From NCBI RefSeq assembly GCF_022965805.1, contig NC_133101.1, positions 22,902,868-22,966,867 of the forward strand: a stretch of 64,000 bases of DNA, given 5' to 3'. Every line of letters starts with the position of its first letter. Position 1 is the first letter of the stretch. The position numbers and the translations under genes are program-made. Source of the stretch: Primulina eburnea. Its lineage: Eukaryota; Streptophyta; Magnoliopsida; Lamiales; Gesneriaceae. Positions 35,844-45,919 of the stretch are shown here, one piece after another. The notes below the pieces were generated by a model, which saw only the letters and a program-made list of their open reading frames with translations, was not told the DNA's origin and did no database searches.

Positions 35844-38800
35844 ATGGGTGTGACAGGTTCCAAGTTAGAGAAGGCTTTAGGCGATCAGTTTCCTGAGGGG
35901 GAGCGGTATTTTGGGTTGGAGAATTTCGGCAACACTTGCTATTGCAACAGCGTACTCCAGGTGGGATGTTGTTGTAGCATTCATTTCTCGTTTATTGTGA
36001 TTTTAATTTCTCGTTTATTGGGGCTTTTGATGAGTTTTGGGATGTGTGTTTTGGCTTTTGGGATGTTTTCCTTGGTCATTTCGATTTTTGTGGTCAAGTC
36101 AAAAGGAAAAGCTAGGACAGCCTCCAACCATGATTATAAGTTTATATTGGTTTGTTGATTTTTGTTTTCTTGAGTGCCGATTTCAGGGAAAGAGTTTATT
36201 GGGTCTGCCATGTATTTTTTTTATTTTCTTATGAGTTTTATTAAATTGGGTTGAAGTAAAAAAATTGGTTTGTTTTGGTTTGGTTAATTTGGTCTTGGGG
36301 AAGAAATTGATATGCCATTTGTAAAGGAAACTGGATTACTGAATTTCAAGTTACGAACTGGATTGCAGAATTTCAAGTGTTATTTACTGCATGGATGGCC
36401 TCAATTTGTCCTTAATGCAATCTCAATGGCTGTTGCTGAGATCTCCTGTCCGTTTTTACCTTGATGAGTGCTGAAAGAAATGTGTTTTGGAAGTGTAGCA
36501 AAAGCCTTTTATTATATGACCGTGATGAGAATCTTGAATGCTTCCTTACTTCGATATCACTTGTTTTTGCAGGCTCTTTACTTCTGTGCGCCGTTTCGTG
36601 AACAACTGTTGGAGTATTCTTCAAATAACAAAACAAGTGAAGCAGATGAAAATCTCTTGACTTGTCTTGCAGAGCTGTACTTCCAGGTAGTAGATTCATT
36701 GCTGAACTAAGTGTTTAGTTTTTGGCTGCTTTGATACATCTTTGAGGCATTCGAACTGCTTATAAGCTTCTTACTTGACTGATCAATCTATTTTGTCGGA
36801 ATTTCGTGAACTTAATACACGAGGCCAAATCGCTTGCTTGGTAAAAGAATCCCTCTGATGTGAATGTGTTTATCATGGTTCCAAGTGCACTTTGAAATAC
36901 TTTTTTCATAATTTTCATGGCTCATTTCATGGTTTTAATCATCGTCTGCTAAATAACAAAAGAAAAGCTTTGGTAATTACCTGAAAGGCTGAAACATTGG
37001 TTTCTTGACATTTGTTAACCAGTAACTATCCATGAGAAATGTTGGAAAACACATGGCTGGTTCATTTTGCCTGATTGGTTTAGCAACCATCAGTTTGGGA
37101 CGAAGCCACATTGTGTATTGGTGATGCAGTTGGTTTGAATGCCTGTAATTTGGCATACTCTTGAGATTTGCAAATTAATGTGTTAATTAATTTTGTGCAG
37201 ATAAGTTCACAGAAGAAGAAAACAGGTGTCATAGCTCCAAAACGCTTTGTACAGAGAGTAAGAAAAGAAAATGACCTTTTCCGAGGATACATGCATCAGG
37301 TGTGTTTTTGGTGAACGATAGCTTCTTTTGCCACTTGGAAGCACTGTGTTGGTTTCAATAGAATCTAAGTTGTCCAAGCTTTTTTTTTTTCGAGTGCCAA
37401 ACGTTTCCTGGTAAATCCTTTTTTCACCATTAATCTATTGTGATTAAAATTCATGTCCGAAGTTTAGATACGTGTTTGTGGACACCAAAGTTATTTTTTT
37501 TTTGTTCATTTGATTCCTGAAATTCACACCAGGAATTTGTTGTCACGAAAGATTTTATTATAAACATTCAGAACATTTATTGTTTTGCTACGTGGTGCCG
37601 TGGTGGTTGTTCATATAGCTTTGAACCTTTTAGTTCTTTTAGATGGCAACTTATTGGAAGTTTCGACAATTAAGCAAATGTTGAGTATAGATGGTTATGA
37701 ACTTTACAATATACTAATCTTCTTCATTATAACTTTCTCTTTTCAAGCTTCAAGATGACGTGAAATCCATGCTTTCATGCAGGATGCCCATGAATTTTTG
37801 AACTTTTTGTTAAATGAACTTGTCGACACACTGGAGAAAGAGTCTAAAAAAGTGCCAAGTATTCCACATACTTCTGCTGTTGAGGGTCTTGCAAATGGGC
37901 TAAGCAACGGCCCTATAAATGGTGTTAAGAAGGAACCATTAGTTTCCTGGGTGCACACCATTTTTCAGGTTAATACTCTGGGAATTTATGAAAATGATAA
38001 TTTTTGGATTCAGATTTTATTGACTGAATCTCCACTCACATCAGAAATGTGCTGTACCATGATATAAAATGATCGTTGCTTGCCTGTTACGACTTTTTAG
38101 CAGAGCTCAAGCTTTTTTATACATAGCATTTTAGTAATTTTTTATTGCTTGAGAACTCATATAATCATTACGTGATGTGGTTGCCAAATGTTGATATGCT
38201 TCTTGCTCATTTTATCTCCGACTCTCGGCGAGACGCAGGGTACTCTTACCAATGAGACAAAATGTTTAAGGTGTGAGACAGTTACAGCAAGGGATGAGAC
38301 GTTCTTAGATCTGAGCCTTGATATCGAACAAAACAGTTCAATTACTAGCTGCCTCAAGAACTTCAGCTCCACTGAAATGCTGAATGCCGAGGATAAATTC
38401 TTCTGCGATAAGTGCTGCAGGTAGGCTCCTTTCTTGACATATATTCTCACCGAGACTTGTCAGAAAAATTAAACTCTGTACGCTAAACACAGTTTGCAAG
38501 AAGCACAGAAGAGGATGAAGATAAAGAAACCCCCACATATCCTCGTCATTCATCTCAAGCGATTCAAGTACATGGAGCAGCTAAATCGGCACAAGAAGTT
38601 GTCCTATCGTGTGGTATTCCCTTTGGAACTAAAACTCACCTGCACCATGGACGATGTTGACTCCGAGTACTCATTATTTGCCGTGGTGGTACACGTAGGG
38701 AGTGGGCCGAATCATGGGCATTATGTCAGTCTCGTCAAAAGTCACAATCACTGGCTGCTCTTTGACGACGAAACTGTGGAGATGATTGAGGAGTCGGCTA

Positions 38801-38898
38801 TCCAGACGTACTTCGGTTCAGCTAACGAATATGCGCCCAATATTGACCATGGATACATTCTCTTGTATGAAAGCATAGCTGGCGATAAAGCTGAATAA
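35844..38898 (+). CDS. UBP3: Ubiquitin carboxyl-terminal hydrolase, UBP3/UBP4 type
   Basis: Six exons: 35844-35960, 36573-36686, 37201-37299, 37783-37968, 38239-38420 and 38493-38898, all with GT-AG introns, giving 367 residues (the Arabidopsis relatives are about 370). I use ATG 35844 ([12 protein letters not shown]), which matches the family start including the N-terminal Gly2; an in-frame ATG at 35820 would add 8 residues. The Cys box [16 protein letters not shown] holds the active-site Cys, the His box is [17 protein letters not shown] followed by FDDE, and two CxxC pairs (CLRC and CDKCC) form the zinc-binding insertion. The family removes ubiquitin from proteins; in Arabidopsis the UBP3/UBP4 pair acts in the nucleus and is needed for pollen development. 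All key residues are present, so the gene looks functional. AOX2 lies downstream in the same direction. Confidence 0.95.
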
Positions 38899-39355
38899 AA
38901 TTTGATCCAACAATGGGAGCCCCCTATTCGTTTCGGTTTAAAGTTCCATAACATGTGGCCGTGCTGGAGACTTGGTTTTCATGTACAGTTAGACAGTGAA
39001 GGGATTTGCACTTTGTTACAGACTGCTTCTGTTACCTGGGAGCAGTTATTAGACACACAGAAATAAGAATGACTAATACTTGATTTACCTTACCAAGTTC
39101 TATGCATTCGTATCGGGCCAATCATGTTAACTTATTATAAGCCCCAGAAACAAATTACTTGTTTGTTTTCATCATGAAGCAAAACCGATTGGAAATCGAG
39201 TCACGAGTCTATTTTCTGATTATTTCTTTTCGTTTTAATTGTGAATCGATTTGATCGATAGATCGTCTCACAATATATCTACTTAAAATTAATGATATCG
39301 TAGTAACATAATCAAATTAATTTTACAATATATCTACTCAAAAGTTAATGGTATT
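38899..39355. other. UBP3 3' flank
   Basis: The 3' UTR and AT-rich flank of UBP3, ended by the left edge of the Tat element. I see no other gene. Confidence 0.6.
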
Positions 39356-40131
39356 TGATGTCAACCGGGCAAATCGGGTAGTAGCCGGGTGGGCGATTTG
39401 CCAAGTCGAGTGTTTAGATATATGTGCGAATGTTAATGCGAGTTACTGATGGCCCGGGGTGGTTGAGCTCCCTGTCACCTGAAAGACAACGCCCGGGATG
39501 ATTTGAGTAATAACCCTGAAACCACAGAACGTTAGGGGAGCGCCGGAAGTTGTTCCGGCGTATCCACTCCGACGCTCAAGTCAGTGATGTACGCAAAGGA
39601 AAACTTGGGAAGAAAATAAGAATCTTCGTGAGTGCTTGTGTGTTTTTTAGAGAAAAGGATCGATGCCCCTTGAGAATACCTGCGAGGGGTACTTATAGGT
39701 GAATCGGGTAAGTGACTTGCCCACAAAGTTCGGGTGATGGTCACGATTGTGGGTGGTGGGCCACGTTGTAAAGTAGTGGGCCACGTGTTGAATGTTGGCT
39801 TGGTCACAGAACGTGGGAGTACAGGTTCCGAGTTTTCCGGAGAACGTGGTGACCAGGGAGAGATTGGGTTTTCTTCCCAGATATTATTTACCCGGGAACT
39901 TCTGGGACCGGGAAGCTATAACCCCGGGTACTGACTGGTTATTCCCCTGGTAGTCGCTTGCTACGTGGTGCACAACTCGCCGGGCCAGTGAAGACCCGGG
40001 ATCCTTCCTTCACACCGGCTCGCCGCATGTAACCATACTTTGGTATCTCCTCCCTGCTCTCCACTTATCCGAGTCCAAGAACCTTCCGGGTCCGGAGCTT
40101 TACCCGGGCCCGGGCTCCTTTGGGGGTATCA
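39356..40131 (-). repeat. 3' LTR of the Tat element
   Basis: 776 bp. It differs from 51162-51937 at about two positions (C/T near 39542, A/G near 39881). Confidence 0.94.
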
Positions 40132-40150
40132 CCACTCCCTCCTAAAAAAG
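40132..40150 (-). other. Polypurine tract of the Tat element
   Basis: On the minus strand TTTTTTAGGAGGGAGTGG precedes the 3' LTR. Confidence 0.8.
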
Positions 40151-40427
40151 GTCGGGCTAGAGTCTATCTCGCTGTCCCGATTAGTAAAAGAAATGGTCCA
40201 CACACCCTGAGCGAAGCCTTATAGAAATTTTAGAGAGATGGACACTATTGCTGGTGCTGCTACAAAACCCTAAAATTCGAACTTATCCGCAAGGTTTCGT
40301 GTTTCGAGGACTGTTATGCTCCCTCGATATTTACGCCTGTCTTTTAGCCTGCTTGGTGCAACTTCCAATATTCATTCCCACCGTTGATATATTCGAGAAC
40401 CAACGATTGTGATTCACTCCTCTTCCC

Positions 40428-40438
40428 TATATATATAT
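40428..40438 (+). promoter_or_regulatory. TATA-like box of antisense gene A
   Basis: CTATATATATA, 49 bases before the ATG at 40487, on the strand opposite to gag-pol. Confidence 0.5.
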
Positions 40439-40486
40439 GATATCCTCCCACCCTTCCATTATCCTCCGCTGATTACTTCAATAGAC

Positions 40487-40906
40487 ATGGCCGGCGCAAG
40501 CAGCTCAAGAACTCCAGGGATGATTGAAGCGCTTGGGGAACCATACCTGGAAGCTCAAAAATCCATAATAGAAAATGAAGTGCTCAACGAAGTTCTCCGC
40601 TATTGGGAAGAGCTTCAAAAGCTGAAACTTCTTTATGATTCTGGGGAAGCCACCACCCCTGCCCTGGTATCCAAACTAAAGACAGTGCGCCGACAACTAC
40701 ACATAGCTGAGTGGGTGGACATCTTCACGGATGGCCGCGTCTATCAGCTGATGCTCCGACAAGAATTGAAGCTACTGAAACGTATCCTCGGTTCTCCCAG
40801 TTTCTGGCAAGGCTCCACTCCTCCTCTGTCTGCTTGGTTGAAGATGCGAGTACTTGTTATAGAAGAGAAATATGACGATGTAGTATGCACCAATGTATAT
40901 GGTTGA
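40487..40906 (+). CDS. Antisense gene A of the Tat element, unknown small helical protein
   Basis: 139 residues from ATG 40487 (MAGASSSRTPGM) to TGA 40906, opposite to gag-pol and next to the 3' LTR. The frame is also open upstream to 40409, but this ATG follows a TATA-like box at a plausible distance. The protein is rich in Leu, Glu, Lys and Arg and is probably all helix. The block RRQLHIAEW...LMLRQELKLLK...LSAWL aligns with the product of gene B, so the two are duplicates. I recognise no named family. Extra antisense ORFs are known from Tat-lineage elements of other plants. There is no intron, and a GC-rich degenerate repeat follows 130 bp after the stop. Confidence 0.65.
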   Translation: MAGASSSRTPGMIEALGEPYLEAQKSIIENEVLNEVLRYWEELQKLKLLYDSGEATTPALVSKLKTVRRQLHIAEWVDIFTDGRVYQLMLRQELKLLKRILGSPSFWQGSTPPLSAWLKMRVLVIEEKYDDVVCTNVYG

Positions 40907-41034
40907 ATAAGAATTTATTTTAGTTCTTTTTTCTCTATCACCACTCGGCTTATAACCACTGTAAATCCACTGACACATCATGAACTGCGTAAAACCATCT
41001 GAAATAATTTACTAAAAACTTCTGGACTTGATAT

Positions 41035-41168
41035 CTCCCGGGCGATTAACCCCAGTGCCGGGGCCTTGCGCTCCCCGGGCTGTGAATCACCTGCGGGGGC
41101 CTCGTGCTTCCCGGGCTCCATGAAATGCCGGGGACTCGTGTTTCCCGGGCTTGGATAAGTGCCGATAC
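41035..41168 (+). repeat. Degenerate GC-rich tandem repeat after gene A
   Basis: About three units of roughly 45 bp, each with a (T)GCCGGGG-type and a CCCGGGCT-type word, less regular than the arrays after genes B and C but built on the same core. Confidence 0.6.
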
Positions 41169-41452
41169 CCTAAGACTCCCCGCCCCTTGGTATGGTGTCC
41201 CATACACAAATTTCGATTTTTGATACTAAAGTTCCGCCGAGGGACGCTCCATTTCCCAAGGTAATAATGACACTGTGACATTGATATTTGTTCGCGTCCC
41301 TTTGACTACCTGGAACAATTTATCAGGCGTCTCTTGACCCCATACGTGTGCTCAAATCGATGGCTGCACTTAACCTCTCTCCTGCCTAAATGCGAAGTCG
41401 CTTCGTCTGCCCAGAAACTTTTCGGCTTCTTCCGTTTCGAATCTCATCTGCT

Positions 41453-41460
41453 TATAAATA
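41453..41460 (+). promoter_or_regulatory. TATA box of antisense gene B
   Basis: TATAAATA in the context CTTATAAATAGATG, 33 bases before the ATG at 41493. Confidence 0.55.
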
Positions 41461-41492
41461 GATGAAGGTGAGAGGATAACGATCATTCTGCC

Positions 41493-41930
41493 ATGTCGAG
41501 CTCAAGTGAGTCAACTGTCTGCAACAGCCCGTACAGCCCGTATGGACACCTGCCCCCCTAAACGTGTGCCCATCTAGAATCTCTGCAGAGGACCGTCGAG
41601 GAACTTATTATGACGAGGGTTATGTCCACTTGGTATAAGATTCAGGATCTTATACAATCATACCAGGGTGGCCTGGTTTTCACCAGGCCCCAGAGGGCAC
41701 TGGCGCGGAGATACAGGCGGGAACTCCACGTGACGCACGTGGCAGAGCTGGCCACCGATCCAGTTCTGTTACAGGCCATGTTGCGGAAGGAGTGGAATCA
41801 GCTGAACAAGCTTGCTGCCACCGAGTCTTTTGCCTCTATTCCCCTTCCCGAGCTGCACAGTTGGATGTCAGAGTGGCAAGATCATGTAGGCTCTAGGATG
41901 GCAGCTGTAATATGGGACCGGTTTCATTAA
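41493..41930 (+). pseudogene. Antisense gene B, paralogue of gene A, with an early stop
   Basis: The frame from ATG 41493 (MSSSSESTVC) meets TAA at 41559-41561 after 22 codons, then continues in the same frame to TAA 41930. A second ATG at 41610 could give 106 residues. After the stop the sequence aligns with gene A: LESLQRTVEEL with LEAQKSIIENEV, RRELHVTHV with RRQLHIAEW, MLRKEWNQLNK with MLRQELKLLK, and PELHSWM with PLSAWL. The stop lies right after a C run, so it may be a point change or a small indel. Function is unknown, as for gene A. Confidence 0.6.
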
Positions 41931-41991
41931 TAATATTTTGCTTCGCGCATGTTTGTATTTTCCTCAAACTTCACTGGCTTTTAAGATAAAA

Positions 41992-42605
41992 TACTGAGGT
42001 CTAAACCTCCTGAACTTAAAGTAACATGCCAGGGCTTTAAACCTCCTAGGCTTAAAATGGTAACATGCCGGGGCCTTAAACCTCCCGGGCTTAAGATAAT
42101 AACATGCCGGGGCCTTAAACCTCCCGGGCTTAAGATGGTAACATGCCGGGGCCTTAAACCTCCCGGGCTTAAGATAATAACATGCCGGGGCCTTAAACCT
42201 CCCGGGCTTAAGATAATAACATGCCGGGGCCTTAAACCTCCCGGGCTTAAGATGGTAACATGCCGGGGCCTTAAACCTCCCGGGCTTAAGATGGTAACAT
42301 GCCGGGGCCTTAAACCTCCCGGGCTTAAGATAATAACATGCCGGGGCCTTAAACCTCCCGGGCTTAAGATGGTAACATGCCGGGGCCTTAACCTCCCCGG
42401 CTTAAGATAATAACATGTCGGGGCCTTAAACCTCCCGGGCTTAAGATGGTAACATGCCGGGGCCTTAAACCTCCCGGGCTTAAGATAATAACATGCCGGG
42501 GCCTTAAACCTCTCGGGCTTAAGATGCTAACCTGCCGGGGCCTTAAACCTCCCGGGGTTAAGATAATAACATGCCGGGGCCTTAAACCTCCCGGGCTTAA
42601 GATGA
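41992..42605 (+). repeat. 39-bp minisatellite after gene B
   Basis: About 15-16 tandem units of 39 bp, with core ACATGCCGGGGCCTTAAACC followed by TCCCGGGCTTAAGAT and a variable tail of ATGGT or AATAAT. The first units are more diverged. Because 39 is a multiple of 3 and the unit lacks stops, long open frames arise here; I do not regard them as coding. Confidence 0.95.
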
Positions 42606-42892
42606 CATGCTGGCTCTCTTCTTGGAATGTTACTCAGACCGCCCTGATGACACGTGCCCCATCTCTCTCATCCCAACGGTCGGGGATGTTCCATATTCCG
42701 AGGAGCCGATCAGTCTGACACCCTCATGATTACACGTCCTTTCACCTGCCCTGCACAGCTGACAAGGTGCATCCCGTTCGTCCGTATCCATTCAGATCAA
42801 TGGCGGAGATCCACGATCCGGGTGTATTCTTCTGAACCAATGCGGACCTTCGGATTACGGCTAGATCTACGGCCCAGATCGTTTCCCCGTTC

Positions 42893-42902
42893 CTATATAT
42901 AT
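42893..42902 (+). promoter_or_regulatory. TATA-like box of antisense gene C
   Basis: CTATATATAT at the end of a GC-rich segment, upstream of a pyrimidine-rich leader. A possible but very short leader intron (43024-43073, GTAAGT...GTCAG) follows. Confidence 0.45.
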
Positions 42903-43336
42903 GTCTCCTTCTCCATCACTCCCCACTCTTTAGCAAACTCAAGCTCTCGCGTCTCGAAACCCTGCACAAACTCTGCTGCATCCTCGGCGTTCCGACCACC
43001 GTTTTTCTTCAAAAACAATCCTTGTAAGTCCATTTCTTCGTCATTTCTTCTTCTCATACCTCTTCTACGTCAGGTAGGATCTACCACGGCTCCTCGGAAT
43101 TTGAGGAAGAGGCCCTGCTTGATAGCCCACCGGTTTCTGCTTCTCCCATTTCTGCTTTCCGCCCCCAAAATCCAATTTCCTCTCCTCCTCCCAAAAAACT
43201 AAAATTTTCCCATGGGGCTGGGTCTTCAAGCTCCCAGAAGAAAAAGAAGAAGGCAACTTCTTCAAAACCCTCAGCCCGGGCTGCTTCTTCTCCAGCCCAG
43301 GCTGCTGCTACTGGCCCCCTGCCGTGGTTTTCCACC

Positions 43337-45374
43337 ATGGCCAGCTCCCTTCGAGCCAAATCAGCCGAGGAGATCCGTCTCCTTGGCTCCATCCATACTA
43401 ATTTTGACATCATCATCCCGGGCCCTAGCAACCGGGCTGACCAGCCACCAGAAGGGTGTCTAACCTTCTTCCGAGACCAGGTGGCCAATGGTCTCAGGTT
43501 TCCCCTCCACCCCTTCTTTGTTGGGATATCCTCCCTTCTGAGTATTCCCCTTAACCAATTCCATCCTAATGCTATCAGGATGATGACTTGCTTTTTTACT
43601 CTTATTTCTATGTACCCTGACATCGCCCTTGAGCCTTCCCTTTTCAATTTTTTCTTTATCTGTTATATTGGCGATTACGCCTTTTCCTTCAAGACCCGGT
43701 CTCACCACAAACTTTTCGGAGATATCCCTTCCTCCGTCAAGGACTGGAAACGCCGGTTCTTTTATATCCGTCTTCCCCGTCTTCCCGAGTGCCCGGCTGG
43801 GTTTATTTCTGCCCTCCCTGCTCAGCCCGGTCTCCCAGAAAATTACCGCACCCTAGACTCTTACACCCTGAGCGAGGAGGTGGTGGGCGGAAAAGTGTAT
43901 AGCTCCTCCGCCCTCCTTAGTGAAAAGCTCCTGATGGCATTCGGGCTGAGTCCCAGGGTAGAGGACCCTACCGGTCGCATCATCGAGGAGTTCGACCCCT
44001 CCCGCTCCGGTAGGTTTCCTCTGCTTGCCATTTATATTTCCTTAACTCACCCTTTACCTGTGACTAACGGGTTGCTTGATTTTCTGCAGACGTCGAGATG
44101 AAAGAGGCCTTTGCCCGGAAAATGGCTGAGGAAAAGGCAGCTAAGAAGGCTGCCCGGAAGGCTGCCGCCGCTGAGAGAGAGGCCCGAGAGCGCCAGGGGT
44201 CTTCATCCCGGATGGCTACTGAAGGCCCGTCTGCGGGGGAGTCAGTACCCCCAGTGCCTGGTGAGAAGGAGACCCTGGCCCCTGCTGAGGTGGGGCAGGT
44301 TGGTACCCCTCCAAGTGCCCGGGCTGCCAAAGTCACCGGGCCCCCGGAGCACGGGGTTATTACAATTGAGGAGGAGGACGAATCTTCGGATCAGCCCCTC
44401 CTGATTGCCAAAAAAAGGAAAGCTTCCCGGGAGCTGGTTCGTGTTGAGCCCCGGGTGGTTCAGGGGTCAGGGCCCGTCCCCCCGGTGTCCCCTGGAGGAT
44501 CCTCTCAGGTCCTTCCTGCCATCATTCCTACTCCTCCTGCAATAGCCGAGACTATATTCTCGGCCGGGAGCTCGAAGATGGGCTTCCAAATACTGAAGCA
44601 GGTGGTGACTCCTGCCGAGGAGACCATCCTTCAGGATTCGAAGGCCGGGGATCTCATGCTGGAGAGCCTCAACCTTATGCTGGCTGTAAGTTTCTTCTTC
44701 CACTACTTCTACTTCTTTGTTCTACCGGTAATACTTTTCCTTATGTGCTCTTTGTTTATTCACAGAGCGGGCAGCTGGCTAGGGTGGCCTTTGAGAAGAT
44801 GGGTGCCCTGCAAGAGAACATAGAGGCTCGGGTCGCCTCTGTCACCGCTCTTCATGAAGGTTCCCTGGCCCGCATTGCTCACCTTAAAAACCTCCATGCG
44901 GGGGAACTCCAGGGCCAGGAAGCTACCATCAATGGCTTGCAGGGCCAGCTTGAAGAAACCCGGGCAGAGATCCTTTCTCTGAAGGCTCAGCTGGAGAAGA
45001 CGGAGGCCCGAGCTGAAAAGCTAAACTTGGATGCCCGGGACGCCCTGGATAATTTCGTGCTGGCCACCGAGAGGGTGAGTGAACTGGAGGCGAATCTTAC
45101 GGCTCGGGCCACCTTAGAAGAGGAGTGGCGGGCCGCTTTCCTTGCTACTGCGGAATTCCAGCAGCTAGTGACTAATAAAGCCTTTCCTTATTTCAAGGCA
45201 GGCTTTAACAAATGCAAAGGGCAAGTGAAAGAAGCCGGCCTTCTGCCTCTGGGAAAGAAAAGCCCCCTAGACTTAGCTCGGGCTGTTAGCTCCCTGCCGG
45301 GAGACGGCGCAGAGCTCCCGAATGAGGAAGAGTCCAAGGTGGAGGAGGACTCCGAGCCAGAGACTGCCCCTTAA
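43337..45374 (+). CDS. Antisense gene C, Transposase_28-like ('putative gypsy type transposon') protein, spliced
   Basis: Three coding exons, 43337-44009, 44090-44685 and 44766-45374, joined by two 80-bp GT-AG introns that keep phase exactly. The product is about 625 residues from ATG 43337 (MASSLRAKSAEEI). The frame stays open upstream to about 43050 without an ATG. Residues about 45-140 (LRFPLHPFFVGISSLL, FFICYIGDYAFSF, WKRRFFYIRLP) match what I know as the plant 'putative gypsy type transposon' domain (PF04195). A Lys/Ala-rich helix and a Pro-rich segment follow, and the last exon is a long coiled coil ending in an acidic tail. Function is unknown despite the name. The gene lies opposite to gag-pol, so its introns are invisible to splicing of the element's own RNA. 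A 44-bp minisatellite follows its stop. Confidence 0.78.
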
Positions 45375-45612
45375 ATTCTTATATTTTCTCTTCTTATGGT
45401 AGTTGTAATAATCTCCCTTTTAATGAAAAATTTTCTTCACCTCTTCTGCGTCTTTGTCTTATCTTCGCCAATAAGAAAAATTCACAAGTGTTGGAAGTTA
45501 ATCGGGCTTTTAACAATATCTGAACGATACCATTTTAACGCCAAGTACCAGGGGATCAATCAACTTGAATTTATAGGCAAACGAGACTTCGGTTCCTTAG
45601 GCTTAGTAATAA

Positions 45613-45828
45613 GGGAAGCCAGGGCATGGTATTACCCGGGCCCTTAATAATAAATCGGAGAGAAGCCGGGGCATGGTATCACCCGGGCCCTTAATAAATC
45701 GGAGGGAAGCCGGGGCATGGTATCACCCGGGCCCTTAATAAATCGGAGGGAAGCCGGGGCATGGTATCACCCGGGCCCTTAATAAATCGGAGGGAAGCCG
45801 GGGCATGGTATCACCCGGGCCCTTAATA
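45613..45828 (+). repeat. 44-bp minisatellite after gene C
   Basis: Five near-identical units containing GCCGGGGCATGGTATCACCC and GGGCCCTTAATAAATCGG. It lies between the stop of gene C and the stop of the integrase ORF on the other strand. Confidence 0.95.
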
Positions 45829-45919
45829 TGTGCCGGAGTTCCGGACCTTCCGGGCTTTAAGAATGATCTTTCCAGGAACGATCTTTATTACCAAATAATT
45901 AAAAGATGTACAAGAACTT

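Noticed and set aside
41992..42605. CRISPR-like regular spacing
   Set aside because: Units are contiguous without unique spacers, and the genome is a plant; it is a minisatellite.
42057..42718. Open frames with a repeated 13-residue unit (VTCRGLKPPGLK type)
   Set aside because: They follow from a 39-bp minisatellite without stops; no start context, and no conserved domain outside the repeat.
43024..43073. Leader intron of antisense gene C
   Set aside because: GT and AG are present and phase would be possible, but 50 bp is shorter than usual plant introns; mentioned only as a possibility.
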